DNA of 64,000 nt, taken from the NCBI RefSeq assembly GCF_000715205.1, contig NZ_JOTP01000001.1:124001-188000 (forward strand), in the 5' to 3' direction. Every line of letters starts with the position of its first letter. Position 1 is the first letter of the stretch. Shown in pieces: positions 26,172 to 34,435 of the stretch. The DNA is from Bacillus zhangzhouensis. GTDB lineage: Bacteria > Bacillota > Bacilli > Bacillales > Bacillaceae. Below the pieces are notes generated by a model that was not told the DNA's origin, ran no database searches, and saw nothing but the letters and a program-made list of their open reading frames with translations. A program made the translations under genes and the position numbers.

Positions 26172-26741
26172 ATGAAACTTTATACAAAAACCGGGGATCA
26201 AGGCCAAACAGGCTTGATTGGCGGGAGAGCCGATAAAGATGACATAAGAGTAGAAGCGTACGGTACGTTAGATGAGGCGAATAGCTTCATTGGACTTGCG
26301 CATGCAAACTTACGACAGCATGGCGAATTGTTTCAAGATATTTTGTCAGAGCTGATCGTCATTCAGCATGAGCTGTTTGACTGCGGCGGTGATTTAGCAG
26401 CGGTGAAACCATGTAAAGAAGGCAAATTAACAGAAGAATCGGTGGCAATCCTTGAGCAAAGAATGGATGTATATGTAGAGGAAGCCTCACCGCTCACCAA
26501 GTTTATTTTACCGGGTGGCCAGGAAGGCGCTGCTTTCTTACATGTGGCGCGGACAGTCGTCAGAAGAGCAGAACGGCATATTGTGACGCTGGCGAAACAA
26601 GAGGAGATTCCAGCAGTTACGCTCACATATGTGAACCGGCTTTCTGACTATTTGTTTGCAGCAGCACGTATTGTCAATCATCGGCTCGATGAAGCTGATG
26701 TTGAATATGAACGAAGTGCAGACGTGTTTCGCAGTGTGTAG
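26172..26741 (+). CDS. yvqK: Cob(I)alamin adenosyltransferase, PduO type (YvqK)
   Basis: This 189-residue enzyme transfers the adenosyl group of ATP to cob(I)alamin, making coenzyme B12 from imported cobalamin. PduO-type signatures are present: the N-terminal ATP-binding YTKTGDQGQTGLIGG, VEAYGTLDEANSFIGLA and the C-terminal LPGGQEGAAFLHVARTVVRRAER. AGGGGGAAACCG precedes the ATG. It is downstream of btuFCD but separated by a terminator and 150 bp, so it probably also has its own promoter. Confidence 0.92.
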   Translation: MKLYTKTGDQGQTGLIGGRADKDDIRVEAYGTLDEANSFIGLAHANLRQHGELFQDILSELIVIQHELFDCGGDLAAVKPCKEGKLTEESVAILEQRMDVYVEEASPLTKFILPGGQEGAAFLHVARTVVRRAERHIVTLAKQEEIPAVTLTYVNRLSDYLFAAARIVNHRLDEADVEYERSADVFRSV

Positions 26742-26765
26742 ACACTATCGTAGTTGCGTACAGAG

Positions 26766-26793
26766 GCTGTCGAGAAAATCTCGACAGCTTTAT
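26766..26793 (+). terminator. Terminator of yvqK
   Basis: GCTGTCGAGA and TCTCGACAGC form a perfect 10-bp stem with an AAA loop, followed by TTTATT. Confidence 0.8.
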
Positions 26794-27056
26794 TCATTAT
26801 ATCGTGATTTTTCCTTGATACGATGACCTAAATAAAAATCAAGGAAATATGAATGTTTGAGTGTGTATTCCATGGACTTGATGAGCGTCACATATAAGAT
26901 TATGGCGATATAAGTAAGTACTGTCTCATATGAAACGTAGTAGAGAATTTGAAATCGAGAAATAACTTTTCAGACATCCCTTTCCCTCTCTGTATGCTCA
27001 GAAGCGATCGAGTTTGCTATTCATTGTCTAACCCTTGCTCAAATTCGCACTGCCAT
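26794..27056. other. Gene-free region between yvqK and the reductase gene
   Basis: No credible coding frame is present. The only structure is an imperfect long-range inverted repeat, TTTCCTTGAT (26810-26819) and ATCAAGGAAA (26838-26847), with an 18-nt spacer. The region marks the left edge of a block that interrupts the yvqK-lia order seen in B. subtilis. Confidence 0.5.
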
Positions 27057-28106
27057 TTATTTCGTATACAAATGCTTCATTAGCTCCCTGTTTTTTTGAA
27101 TAAACAAGTCATTGTGTGAGGAAACCATCCCATGCGCGCTGGCATCAGGCATCACATATTGTTTTGCTTGGTTCACCGCATTCGCGGCATCTTGAAATGC
27201 TCCTGCAATCAAATGTAATTTTCCTTCATGATGCAAAATATCACCTGCTGCATAAATGCCCTGAATCGACGTTTCACTCCTCGGAGTTCCGGCGATCCAG
27301 TAATCCTTCTGTTCCAGCTGAATCGCACTGTTCGCCAGCAATTCTTTGTCTCGCTCGTAGCCATGATTGATAATGACCTCATCTACGGCCAGCTCAAATA
27401 AGGCCTCGTCCTTATTATTTTTCAGCACGACCGTTTCGATCCGCTCATGATCTGCCGCCGCGACTAGCTTTTCAATCGATGTATGAAGCAGGCATTGGAC
27501 AGAGCTGTTTCTAAGGCGCGATATTTCGGCTTCATGTCCTTTCAGGGCATCCTTCCGATAGGTCAAATATACCTGCTTGGCAATCGGCTCCAGCTCATTC
27601 GCCCAGTCAATGGCTGAATTACCGCCACCTGAGATCAACACAGTCTTCTCTTTAAAGCGTGCAAGCGATTTGACCGTATAATGCAAATTTCTGACTTCGA
27701 ATCGTTCTGCTCCCTCGATGTCCAATTTAATCGGCTTGAGAATTCCTCCTCCAACAGCCAAAATGACGGTCTTGGAGCAATGTGTTTGGTTGGTGGCCGT
27801 ATGTAGAACATAGTTGCCTGCTTCATCTTTAGAAATGGAGGTGACCTTTTCTCCAAGAACAACCTTCGGGTGGAATGTCATTCCTTGGGCGACAATTTGT
27901 TCGATCAGTTGCGAGCCTGGAACAGGCGTCAAGCCTCCTATATCCCAGATCATCTTTTCCGGATAAACATGGACCTTCCCGCCAAGGAATGGCTGGAATT
28001 CAATCAGTTTTGTTTTCATTTCACGCAAGCCGCTATAAAAGGCGGAAAACAATCCAGCAGGGCCACCGCCAACAATCGTTACATCATATATTTCTTTGTC
28101 ATTCAT
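27057..28106 (-). CDS. Ferredoxin/flavodoxin-NADP+ reductase, thioredoxin-reductase-like (YcgT/YumC type)
   Basis: This 349-residue FAD- and NAD(P)-binding oxidoreductase contains the FAD motif VTIVGGGPAGLFSAFYSG near the N terminus, the NADPH motif LISGGGNSAIDWANE, and a C-terminal IQGIYAAGDI FAD contact. There is no redox CxxC between them, which distinguishes ferredoxin-NADP reductases of this group from thioredoxin reductases. It likely supplies electrons from NADPH to ferredoxin, flavodoxin or a flavin enzyme. ATG at 28106 is preferred over an upstream frame extension because AGTGAGGCG lies upstream and the protein then starts like its relatives. It is the last gene of the Fur-box block. 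Confidence 0.82.
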   Translation of the reverse strand: MNDKEIYDVTIVGGGPAGLFSAFYSGLREMKTKLIEFQPFLGGKVHVYPEKMIWDIGGLTPVPGSQLIEQIVAQGMTFHPKVVLGEKVTSISKDEAGNYVLHTATNQTHCSKTVILAVGGGILKPIKLDIEGAERFEVRNLHYTVKSLARFKEKTVLISGGGNSAIDWANELEPIAKQVYLTYRKDALKGHEAEISRLRNSSVQCLLHTSIEKLVAAADHERIETVVLKNNKDEALFELAVDEVIINHGYERDKELLANSAIQLEQKDYWIAGTPRSETSIQGIYAAGDILHHEGKLHLIAGAFQDAANAVNQAKQYVMPDASAHGMVSSHNDLFIQKNRELMKHLYTK

Positions 28107-28405
28107 CGTACATTTCGCCTCACTTCTTTTGACTTCATTTATTTTCTTTTTTAAAAATTGCAGATAAGCCGTGTAGCTGGAGAAGAAAATCGTCTTCCTG
28201 ATCATTTCCATCTAATATCAATGAATAATGAAATGATTTTTTTCCCCGAATCGAATTGAACAAGTGACTGCTACACAGCTCCATCGCTGATTGATTTCAA
28301 GCCATAAAAAACCGATATGAGGATGTTCTTACTAAAAAGAAGGCCAAGCCAAAAGATTTGAATCCATCTCTTGCTCAACAACTGAAGCATTTCCGCTCTC
28401 ATCCA

Positions 28406-29374
28406 TTACTTATCTAGGTGCTGCTGCAAGCTTTTCAAAAACTTGATTCGGCTGTAAGCAGGTCCACCCTCCAAAAGCGGATCAACTACGTTGACATAGA
28501 CCTGTTCCTTTTTAAAGGCCGTTATATTTTGGATAACGGGATTCCTTTTCAGGTCATCAAATGCATTTTGTGCCTCTTGATTTTCATTCGTAGAAAATTG
28601 TACAAATAAATAATCCGGATTCATTTCCCCCAACTGCTCGACAGAGATTGCTTCTTGCGTTTTTGCCAGGCTAATCTGTTGAGGGACCTCCAGACCCAAC
28701 TCGTTATACAAGATCGGATTAAAGTAAACATCCTCCGGGTATACGAAGGCTTGTGCTCCCCGAATTCGAATTGCGGCTATTTTTTCCCCTTGGAGTTTCT
28801 CTTTTAACGATGCCTTTACAGCTTTGATATCTGTTTTGTATTGTGCGAGGATTTTATCTGCTTCAGCCTGTTTCCCTGTTAATTCTCCCATTAGCTCTAA
28901 ATTGGCCTCCCAATTGGTCGCAATATGGGATATCAAAATTGTCGGAGCAATTTTCTCTAATTTATCCTGCACCACTTGTTGAAACTTGGAGGAGCCTAAA
29001 ATAACGTCAGGCTTCAATTTCATTATTTTCTCAAAATTCGGCTGCTGTTTCTCACCGATTGATTCCGAATTGTTTGTTATTGAAGCAAATATTTCTGGAA
29101 ACTTCCCTCCTACAGATATTGCTCCTGTAGGATGAACATCAAGGACAACCGCATCTTCCATGGCTTCCATCGCCCCAGTAATGACAATCTTTTCTACCTT
29201 TTTCGGGACGGTATACTTTTCTCCAAGGTATTCTACTGTTCTTGTGTCTGAATTTTCTTCCGTGTTGCTTCCCGAGGCTGTGTTTGATTGCTTCGATTTG
29301 TCTCCTCCTCCGCATGCAGCCATAACAAGCATGAATAATGTAATCAAGACCATGAGTATTAACTTTTTATTCAT
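28406..29374 (-). CDS. Ferric siderophore ABC transporter substrate-binding lipoprotein
   Basis: This 322-residue class III binding lipoprotein has a signal peptide with lipobox VMAAC (Cys21). It resembles the Bacillus iron-siderophore receptors (YfiY/YxeB/FeuA group): YTVPKKVEKIVITGAMEAMEDAVVLDVHPTGA, then IMKLKPDVILGSSKFQ, and a C-terminal VDPLLEGGPAYSRIKFL segment. The exact siderophore cannot be read out. No permease or ATPase gene accompanies it, so it must share one, for example with the YusV ATPase at 49.8 kb. GAGAGGAGT precedes the ATG; the preceding monooxygenase gene ends 34 bp upstream, so they are probably cotranscribed. Confidence 0.85.
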   Translation of the reverse strand: MNKKLILMVLITLFMLVMAACGGGDKSKQSNTASGSNTEENSDTRTVEYLGEKYTVPKKVEKIVITGAMEAMEDAVVLDVHPTGAISVGGKFPEIFASITNNSESIGEKQQPNFEKIMKLKPDVILGSSKFQQVVQDKLEKIAPTILISHIATNWEANLELMGELTGKQAEADKILAQYKTDIKAVKASLKEKLQGEKIAAIRIRGAQAFVYPEDVYFNPILYNELGLEVPQQISLAKTQEAISVEQLGEMNPDYLFVQFSTNENQEAQNAFDDLKRNPVIQNITAFKKEQVYVNVVDPLLEGGPAYSRIKFLKSLQQHLDK

Positions 29375-29408
29375 CTTTCCAGTACTCCTCTCAAATCGTA
29401 TATTGTCG

Positions 29409-30713
29409 TTATTTAATCCCCATATGCTCACGCAAGGTATTGCCTGTATATTCGCTCCTATACAAGCCATGTTGGGTGAGCATAGGTACCAACTCGTCAA
29501 AAAATAATTCCAGTGATTGTACCGAGCCCGGAAGAGCAATGAATCCGTCCATTGCACCCGCTTCAAACCACGTAGTAATTTCTCTTTGTGCATCTTCAAC
29601 CGTTCCCACGACCACCCAATGCGCCGATCCGATGACCTCCGGCCTGAATAGCAGCTCTTTTACAGTAGGCTGCTGTTGTACAATCAGACTGCGCAGCAAA
29701 TCAGCATGTGTCTGACTACGTACCGGATGATTGATCCCTTGCAGCAAATCGGCAGTAACGGGTTGATCCAAGGGCAGGTGACTAATATCGAGACCGAGAA
29801 TCGATTGAATCGATGCATAGCGATGTGCAGTGCTCAGATGGGTATGCGCCTTCCGATATAATTCACGCGCCTCGTCACGCGTCTTTCCTAAGAAGAAATA
29901 CAAACCGGGCAGAACACGAACCGCATCTGGCTGGCGGCCATGCCTTCTTGCTCGCATTCTTAGGTCTTGCCGTAATTCGATGCCTGAGGTGATATCAGGG
30001 GTCGCTGCAAAAATAGCATCCGCAGTCGAAGCGGCAAAATTTCGTCCCGTTCCCGAAGCACCAGCCTGAAACAAGGGGATCGATCCCGACTTATGGGTCG
30101 GCAAATTGAGCGGTCCCTTAATATTGAAGAAATCACCGTCATGATGAATGGGGGAAATCTTCTCCTTGTCGGCAAATTGTCCCGTTGTTCGGTTGATGAG
30201 CAATGCCTCATACGGATAACTCTCCCAAAGCTTGCGTACAACATCCGTAAATTCCATCGCTTTCGCATACCGCTCTTCTGACGACGGCATGGGTGCATTA
30301 CTGAAATTATCGGCACCGTCGATAGAAGTGACAATATTCCAGCCAGCACGTCCGTTACTGATCCAATGCAAAGACTGAAGCTGTCTAGCCACCACATAGG
30401 GCGGATTGAACGTAGTCGAGGCAGTTGTCACGAGTCCGATTCGATCCGTCTCACTAGCAATCGAGGCAAGCAAAACGATTGGATCAAGGCCCCCAAAGCC
30501 AGGCGATTGATCCAATACCTCTGTGTTGAGAAGCAACGCATCAGGCTTAAAAAGAAAGTCAAGTTTAGCCTTTTCCGCTCTCTTCGCTAGCATGACGTAA
30601 AAGTTGCTCGAGTATAAGTGTTCTACCATGCTGTCAGGCTGCTGCCAACCTGTCCCTTTCAACCAGGTTGTTGACAGGGACAACCCGATGCAAAGCTGTC
30701 TTTTTTCAGTCAA
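29409..30713 (-). CDS. FMN-dependent monooxygenase, NtaA/SnaA/SoxA (luciferase-like) family
   Basis: This 434-residue luciferase-like monooxygenase belongs to the subgroup that includes nitrilotriacetate and EDTA monooxygenases, DszA and SnaA. Motifs include FLFKPDALLL, LASIASETDRIGLVTTASTTFNPPYVVARQLQSLHWISNGRAGWNIVTS and IPLFQAGASGTGRNFAA. It uses reduced FMN and O2. TTG at 30713 is taken as the start: AAGGAGGTGAAGAC precedes it perfectly, and the upstream frame extension runs through a Fur box. It heads an iron-controlled operon with a siderophore receptor, so an action on an iron chelate or siderophore is inferred, not shown. Base composition looks somewhat richer in G+C than neighbours. 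Confidence 0.83.
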   Translation of the reverse strand: MTEKRQLCIGLSLSTTWLKGTGWQQPDSMVEHLYSSNFYVMLAKRAEKAKLDFLFKPDALLLNTEVLDQSPGFGGLDPIVLLASIASETDRIGLVTTASTTFNPPYVVARQLQSLHWISNGRAGWNIVTSIDGADNFSNAPMPSSEERYAKAMEFTDVVRKLWESYPYEALLINRTTGQFADKEKISPIHHDGDFFNIKGPLNLPTHKSGSIPLFQAGASGTGRNFAASTADAIFAATPDITSGIELRQDLRMRARRHGRQPDAVRVLPGLYFFLGKTRDEARELYRKAHTHLSTAHRYASIQSILGLDISHLPLDQPVTADLLQGINHPVRSQTHADLLRSLIVQQQPTVKELLFRPEVIGSAHWVVVGTVEDAQREITTWFEAGAMDGFIALPGSVQSLELFFDELVPMLTQHGLYRSEYTGNTLREHMGIK

Positions 30714-30771
30714 GTCTTCACCTCCTTGCTGTTGCAGAGCACTGTGTATATCACTCTGCAACAATTGAAAA

Positions 30772-30786
30772 TGATAATCATTATCA
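30772..30786. promoter_or_regulatory. Perfect Fur box upstream of the monooxygenase-siderophore receptor operon
   Basis: TGATAATCATTATCA is an exact 7-1-7 Fur palindrome, the same 15-mer as the fhuB site. It lies 58 bp upstream of the monooxygenase start on the minus strand, so the whole block should be induced by iron limitation. Confidence 0.9.
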
Positions 30787-31059
30787 ATAGATAGTATAGC
30801 AAGGACCTCATGAAATGCGAATACACAAATGACGAATATAACATGCATTATTATCTAATCTGGTCTGACTGAATAATGGTGAACCTGATGGACTTCAATG
30901 GCTGAGGCATTCATGCTGTTCGCTCCGTAGAAGGATGGGGCTCCAATCAAGTCCTTTGGTTAACCGTCGCAGAAGGGGATGATTCCAATCAAGGTTGAAC
31001 GAATGAGTTAGGCTGCATTGATTGTAGAAAACAACGTTTTGAGGTGAAATATAAGGCTC

Positions 31060-31875
31060 CTACAGATGATGATCTAATTTTGAGATGTATGCGCTGGGAG
31101 ACACACCAAATTTCTTTTTAAATACTCTGCTAAAATATAGCGGGTTGGGGTAGCCGACAGTCACAGCAACATCGCGGATTGGAATGTTGCCTGCCTTAAG
31201 TATTTCACGCGCTCTTTCCATACGATACTGGATCACATAGTCAATTGGGTGAAGTCCGGTATATTTGTGAAAAAAGTATGAGAAGCTTTTTGGAGTCATA
31301 TCATACAATTCAGCTAGATCATGGAGTGTCAATGGATTCATATATTGCCCTCTAATGTAAGCAACGGCTTCCTCAATGACCCTTTTGTTTGGAGAGCTAT
31401 CTCTATCTCGCTGCTTACAGCCCATCAGAACTTGATACATGATGCGTAGAGATAACTCTTTGACACGAAGCTTTCCCATTCCGCCAGGTGTATGAACATT
31501 CTGATGGAGCATGGTCAGCAATTCTATGACTCTCGGATTTGCTCCCGGTTCTAGCTTAAAAGGTTTATTACATTCAGATGCCTTATCACGGTCCAAGCTA
31601 TAGAAAAGTGAATGGTACTCGTACTCTGATTGTCCGATGACTTGCAAGGCAAGCTGACTCTCTGGCGTTACATGTAATACTGAACCTGGTTGCAACTCGT
31701 AGGCCATTCCATTGACACTCATTCTAGCTTCCCCACGAATGGTAAAAAGAAAGCCATGATTTTCCGCCTTAAACTCACGTAATGTACTATTAGGCTGGAT
31801 GACTAAACGATAAACATCTTGTATGTCAAAAGAACCACTAGCAAATAGGGTGGCTAATTTATCTCCATCTGTCAA
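31060..31875 (-). CDS. AraC-family transcriptional regulator (Btr/YbbB-like)
   Basis: This 271-residue regulator has an N-terminal cupin-type sensing region (HGFLFTIRGEARMSVNGMAYELQPGSVLHVTPES) and a C-terminal AraC domain with two helix-turn-helix units (LTLHDLAELYDMTPKSFSYFFHKYTG and IRDVAVTVGYPNPLYFSRVFKKKFGVSPSAYI). It resembles Btr, the bacillibactin-sensing activator of feuABC, in layout but lacks a fused binding-protein domain. It lies upstream of and parallel to the Fur-box operon, so it may activate that operon in response to a loaded siderophore. The target is inferred from position. Confidence 0.82.
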   Translation of the reverse strand: MTDGDKLATLFASGSFDIQDVYRLVIQPNSTLREFKAENHGFLFTIRGEARMSVNGMAYELQPGSVLHVTPESQLALQVIGQSEYEYHSLFYSLDRDKASECNKPFKLEPGANPRVIELLTMLHQNVHTPGGMGKLRVKELSLRIMYQVLMGCKQRDRDSSPNKRVIEEAVAYIRGQYMNPLTLHDLAELYDMTPKSFSYFFHKYTGLHPIDYVIQYRMERAREILKAGNIPIRDVAVTVGYPNPLYFSRVFKKKFGVSPSAYISKLDHHL

Positions 31876-32150
31876 TGTACTGCACCTGCTTCCTCTTTAC
31901 GTATTTTTTATATAGTAATTCCCCTCTGTATTTTATCATACGATTAGCACCCTCAAGAGATAGAAATAGTGAAAGACGACGCTTATGATCAATCAATAAA
32001 ATGGGATAGTGAAAAATATGATTCAAACATCAAAATCTTCATAAATATGCTATAGAACATAGCCTAGATCCCTTTGAGAAGAGTCATTTCAACAGAATCG
32101 ATGGGGCATCTTTAAGTTCCTTGTTTCCAGGGCTTACAGTGAACGTAAAA
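31876..32150. other. Non-coding region between the AraC gene and lia locus
   Basis: No convincing gene is seen. The left part should hold the promoter of the AraC gene, which reads leftward. A plus-strand frame opening at 32150 runs into liaI but has no ribosome binding site and is treated as an upstream extension only. Confidence 0.5.
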
Positions 32151-32179
32151 TGAATCTATCTAAGGTCGTTAACTACTTT

Positions 32180-32220
32180 CAGCTTGTAAAAAAAACTTCT
32201 CTACAAGCTGAGTGCTTTTT
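32180..32220 (+). terminator. Orphan terminator upstream of liaI
   Basis: CAGCTTGTA and TACAAGCTG form a perfect 9-bp stem with a 13-nt loop, followed by AGTGC and a T-run. No plus-strand gene precedes it for more than 5 kb, so it may be the leftover end of a gene lost when the 27-32 kb block came in. Confidence 0.65.
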
Positions 32221-32251
32221 AATTAGATTCAAAGGCAAGTCTGAACATAGT

Positions 32252-32267
32252 TACGACTCTGGTCGCA
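32252..32267. promoter_or_regulatory. Candidate LiaR binding site upstream of liaI
   Basis: TACGACT-CT-GGTCGCA is a 7-2-7 inverted repeat that resembles the site LiaR uses at the B. subtilis liaI promoter as I recall it. It lies about 30 bp upstream of a likely -35 (TTTTGC, 32291) and -10 (TATAGT, 32314-32319), suitable for activation. Confidence 0.6.
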
Positions 32268-32350
32268 ATCAAAGATCAATCTGCGACACGTTTTGCTGGC
32301 TTTCTTTTTTGACTATAGTAAAAGCAAGGAGTAAGAAAGGAGGCATGAAG

Positions 32351-32743
32351 ATGAAAATAACAGGTAAAACAATCATCGGTTCAATTCTTATGTTTGTTGG
32401 TTTATCCATCTTCTTTGGTGGTTCACTAGGAGGGCTGATCCCAACTCTAATTGGGGCGTGGCTCATCTATGTAGGTGTAAAAAAATATGATAAAGGCAGT
32501 AAAACCACAGGTGTCATTTTAGCTGTCATCGGTGTGCTGCTCGTCGTGCAATCTTTGCCATTTTTACTCGGAATCGCATTTGCTGGAGCACTTCTCTATT
32601 TTGGCTGGACAATGCTAAATGGTGAATCTGCTAAAGAATCATCAGGCAGATCATATAGGGAGCCAAACACGGCACCGCACATGGAAGAACCCATCAACAC
32701 GTCATTTGATCAAGAATGGGAAGATTTTTTAAAGAAAAAATAA
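32351..32743 (+). CDS. liaI: LiaI, membrane anchor for LiaH
   Basis: This is a 130-residue small membrane protein with three to four hydrophobic stretches (IIGSILMFVGLSIFFGG, LIPTLIGAWLIYVGV, TTGVILAVIGVLLVVQ, LLGIAFAGALLYFGW) and a polar C-terminal tail. In B. subtilis LiaI anchors the phage-shock-like LiaH protein to the membrane under envelope stress. The ATG at 32351 has AAAGGAGG 7 nt upstream; the ATG at 32345 is too close. It is the first gene of liaIHGFSR. Confidence 0.88.
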   Translation: MKITGKTIIGSILMFVGLSIFFGGSLGGLIPTLIGAWLIYVGVKKYDKGSKTTGVILAVIGVLLVVQSLPFLLGIAFAGALLYFGWTMLNGESAKESSGRSYREPNTAPHMEEPINTSFDQEWEDFLKKK

Positions 32744-32758
32744 AGGGAGGAATATCAA

Positions 32759-33424
32759 ATGGTATTAAGAAGAGTAAGAGATATGTTTGTTGCAACCGTC
32801 AATGAAGGCTTAGATAAATTGGAGAATCCACGTGTGATGCTGAATCAATACGTTCGTGATATGGAGGACGATATTGCCAAAGCGAAACATGCGATCATCA
32901 AACAACAAACAATTCAGCAAGGCTTCCTGCGTCAAGCAAGTGAGACAGAAGCATTTGCTGATAAGCGAAAGAAGCAGGCTGAGCTGGCATTTCATGCGGG
33001 AGAGGAAGAGCTTGCACGAAAAGCGCTCACTGAAATGAAGTATTTTGAAGATAAGCATAAGGAGTATCAGGATGCCTACCAGCAATCTGTGAAACAATTG
33101 AAAGAGCTGAAAGAACAATTGCAGCATTTAGAAACGAAGCTGCGTGATATTAAAGACAAGAAGCAAGCACTCATTGCAAGAGCCAATGCCGCACAAGCAA
33201 AGCAGCATATGAACGAATCCATTAATAAAGTAGACAGTGAAAGTGCATATAAGGAATTTCTTCGAATGGAGAATCGTATAGAAGAAATGGAGACAAAAGC
33301 AGGCAGCTATGCACAATTTACAGAGCAAGGTGCATATGCTCATCTAGATTATGCCGATGAGGTTGAAAAAGAATGGCAGAAGCTCAAGTTGGAGAAGAAG
33401 CCTGAACAGCAGCAAGCAAAATAA
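32759..33424 (+). CDS. liaH: LiaH, PspA/IM30-family stress protein
   Basis: This 221-residue, almost wholly alpha-helical coiled-coil protein belongs to the PspA/IM30 family. It starts with the amphipathic helix MVLRRVRDMFVATVNEGLDKLENP and has the family hallmark MLNQYVRDMEDDIAKAK. It forms large oligomers at the inner membrane that protect against cell-wall antibiotics such as bacitracin and daptomycin. GGGAGG precedes the ATG. As in B. subtilis it is cotranscribed with liaI. Confidence 0.92.
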   Translation: MVLRRVRDMFVATVNEGLDKLENPRVMLNQYVRDMEDDIAKAKHAIIKQQTIQQGFLRQASETEAFADKRKKQAELAFHAGEEELARKALTEMKYFEDKHKEYQDAYQQSVKQLKELKEQLQHLETKLRDIKDKKQALIARANAAQAKQHMNESINKVDSESAYKEFLRMENRIEEMETKAGSYAQFTEQGAYAHLDYADEVEKEWQKLKLEKKPEQQQAK

Positions 33425-33535
33425 GGAATATGTGTCAAGTCGGAAGAAAAGTAGGTTTTTTCTTCCGATATTTAATTTCTTTCTGGTTCGCTTTTCCTTA
33501 TAATAAAAAGGTCAAAAGATAAAGGGATGATATGA

Positions 33536-34405
33536 ATGAAGCGGTTAATCGGTCTAATTTGTATACTTGTAGGAGTTCTTTTAATGATTGGGATGCTTTT
33601 CAAAAATGGAGATCTCTTTCATTTGAGTTTCTCCCGTGAAAAAGCGGTGACAACAGCTTCAGCGAAAAAAGATGAGGTTGATCAATTGGATATCTCTCTT
33701 TCTCTATTTCGCGTGAAGGTGGTGCCTGAGAATCGTTCTGATATTTCCGTGTCTGTTGTCAATGGAAAAGGAAAGATGTATGCGGAGCAAACAGGCGGTA
33801 CATTTAAAATCCGTGCTGAAAATAAAGGATTCTTGTTTTTCTCTGGCTTTGAAAAGGGAGAACTCTTAGTGAAGATTCCAACAGATTATCATAAAAATGT
33901 GAAGATTACGGGTGGAAGTGGTGTGAGTGAGGTAGATGGCGAAGGGAAGCTGTCTCTTCAAGATGTGACGCTCAAATCAACGAGCGGACGCCTGACAGCT
34001 GAGAACTTCTCAGCAAAGCGTGTTGAAATCAATACCACATCCGGCAGATTGGCGGTATCTCATATCGATGCCGAGGATAGTGATATCAGTACAACATCAG
34101 GTCGTGCGGATATTAAAAATGTCAAAGGGCAGCTGCAATTGGGTATGACAAGCGGTAGGTTGACTGCCAGCTTTGATACAATTGATGCACCTGTCTCCTT
34201 TCAAATGACATCTGGCAGTGCGAAGTTGAACTTACCAGATGAAGGGGACTTCAAGGTTCAAACAAGGAAAACGACTGGAAGTATCGATCATTCTTACAAC
34301 TTTGATCAGGTCGATAATGAAGGACGAGGCTTTATGGGCACGAGAGGAAAAGGAACGCACTTAGTCGATATTGAAATGACAAGTGGCAACTTAAAACTAC
34401 GGTAA
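33536..34405 (+). CDS. liaG: LiaG, membrane-anchored DUF4097 protein
   Basis: This 289-residue protein has one N-terminal membrane helix (LIGLICILVGVLLMIGMLF) followed by an exported domain built of short beta repeats. The motif TSGR or TSG recurs at about 20-residue spacing (STSGRL, TTSGRL, TTSGRA, MTSGRL, MTSGSA, MTSGNL), the DUF4097 pattern. Its function is not established. It follows liaH after 110 bp, and in B. subtilis a weak constitutive promoter precedes liaG for the sensing genes. AAGGGATG lies before the ATG. Confidence 0.88.
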   Translation: MKRLIGLICILVGVLLMIGMLFKNGDLFHLSFSREKAVTTASAKKDEVDQLDISLSLFRVKVVPENRSDISVSVVNGKGKMYAEQTGGTFKIRAENKGFLFFSGFEKGELLVKIPTDYHKNVKITGGSGVSEVDGEGKLSLQDVTLKSTSGRLTAENFSAKRVEINTTSGRLAVSHIDAEDSDISTTSGRADIKNVKGQLQLGMTSGRLTASFDTIDAPVSFQMTSGSAKLNLPDEGDFKVQTRKTTGSIDHSYNFDQVDNEGRGFMGTRGKGTHLVDIEMTSGNLKLR

Positions 34406-34435
34406 TGAACGTGAGAGAGGAAGGAGGCGAGTCAA

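Noticed and set aside
28212..28405. Fur box before the reductase gene
   Set aside because: The AT-rich stretch near 28215-28245 matches the consensus too poorly to call; the gene is more likely read from the upstream Fur-box promoter.
29960..30397. 145-codon minus-strand frame inside the monooxygenase gene
   Set aside because: Alternative frame in a G+C-richer gene; the monooxygenase frame has family motifs throughout.
30849..31059. Small gene between the Fur box and the AraC gene
   Set aside because: Only short frames without ribosome binding sites; two loose CCAATCAAG repeats (about 30941 and 30982) seem incidental.
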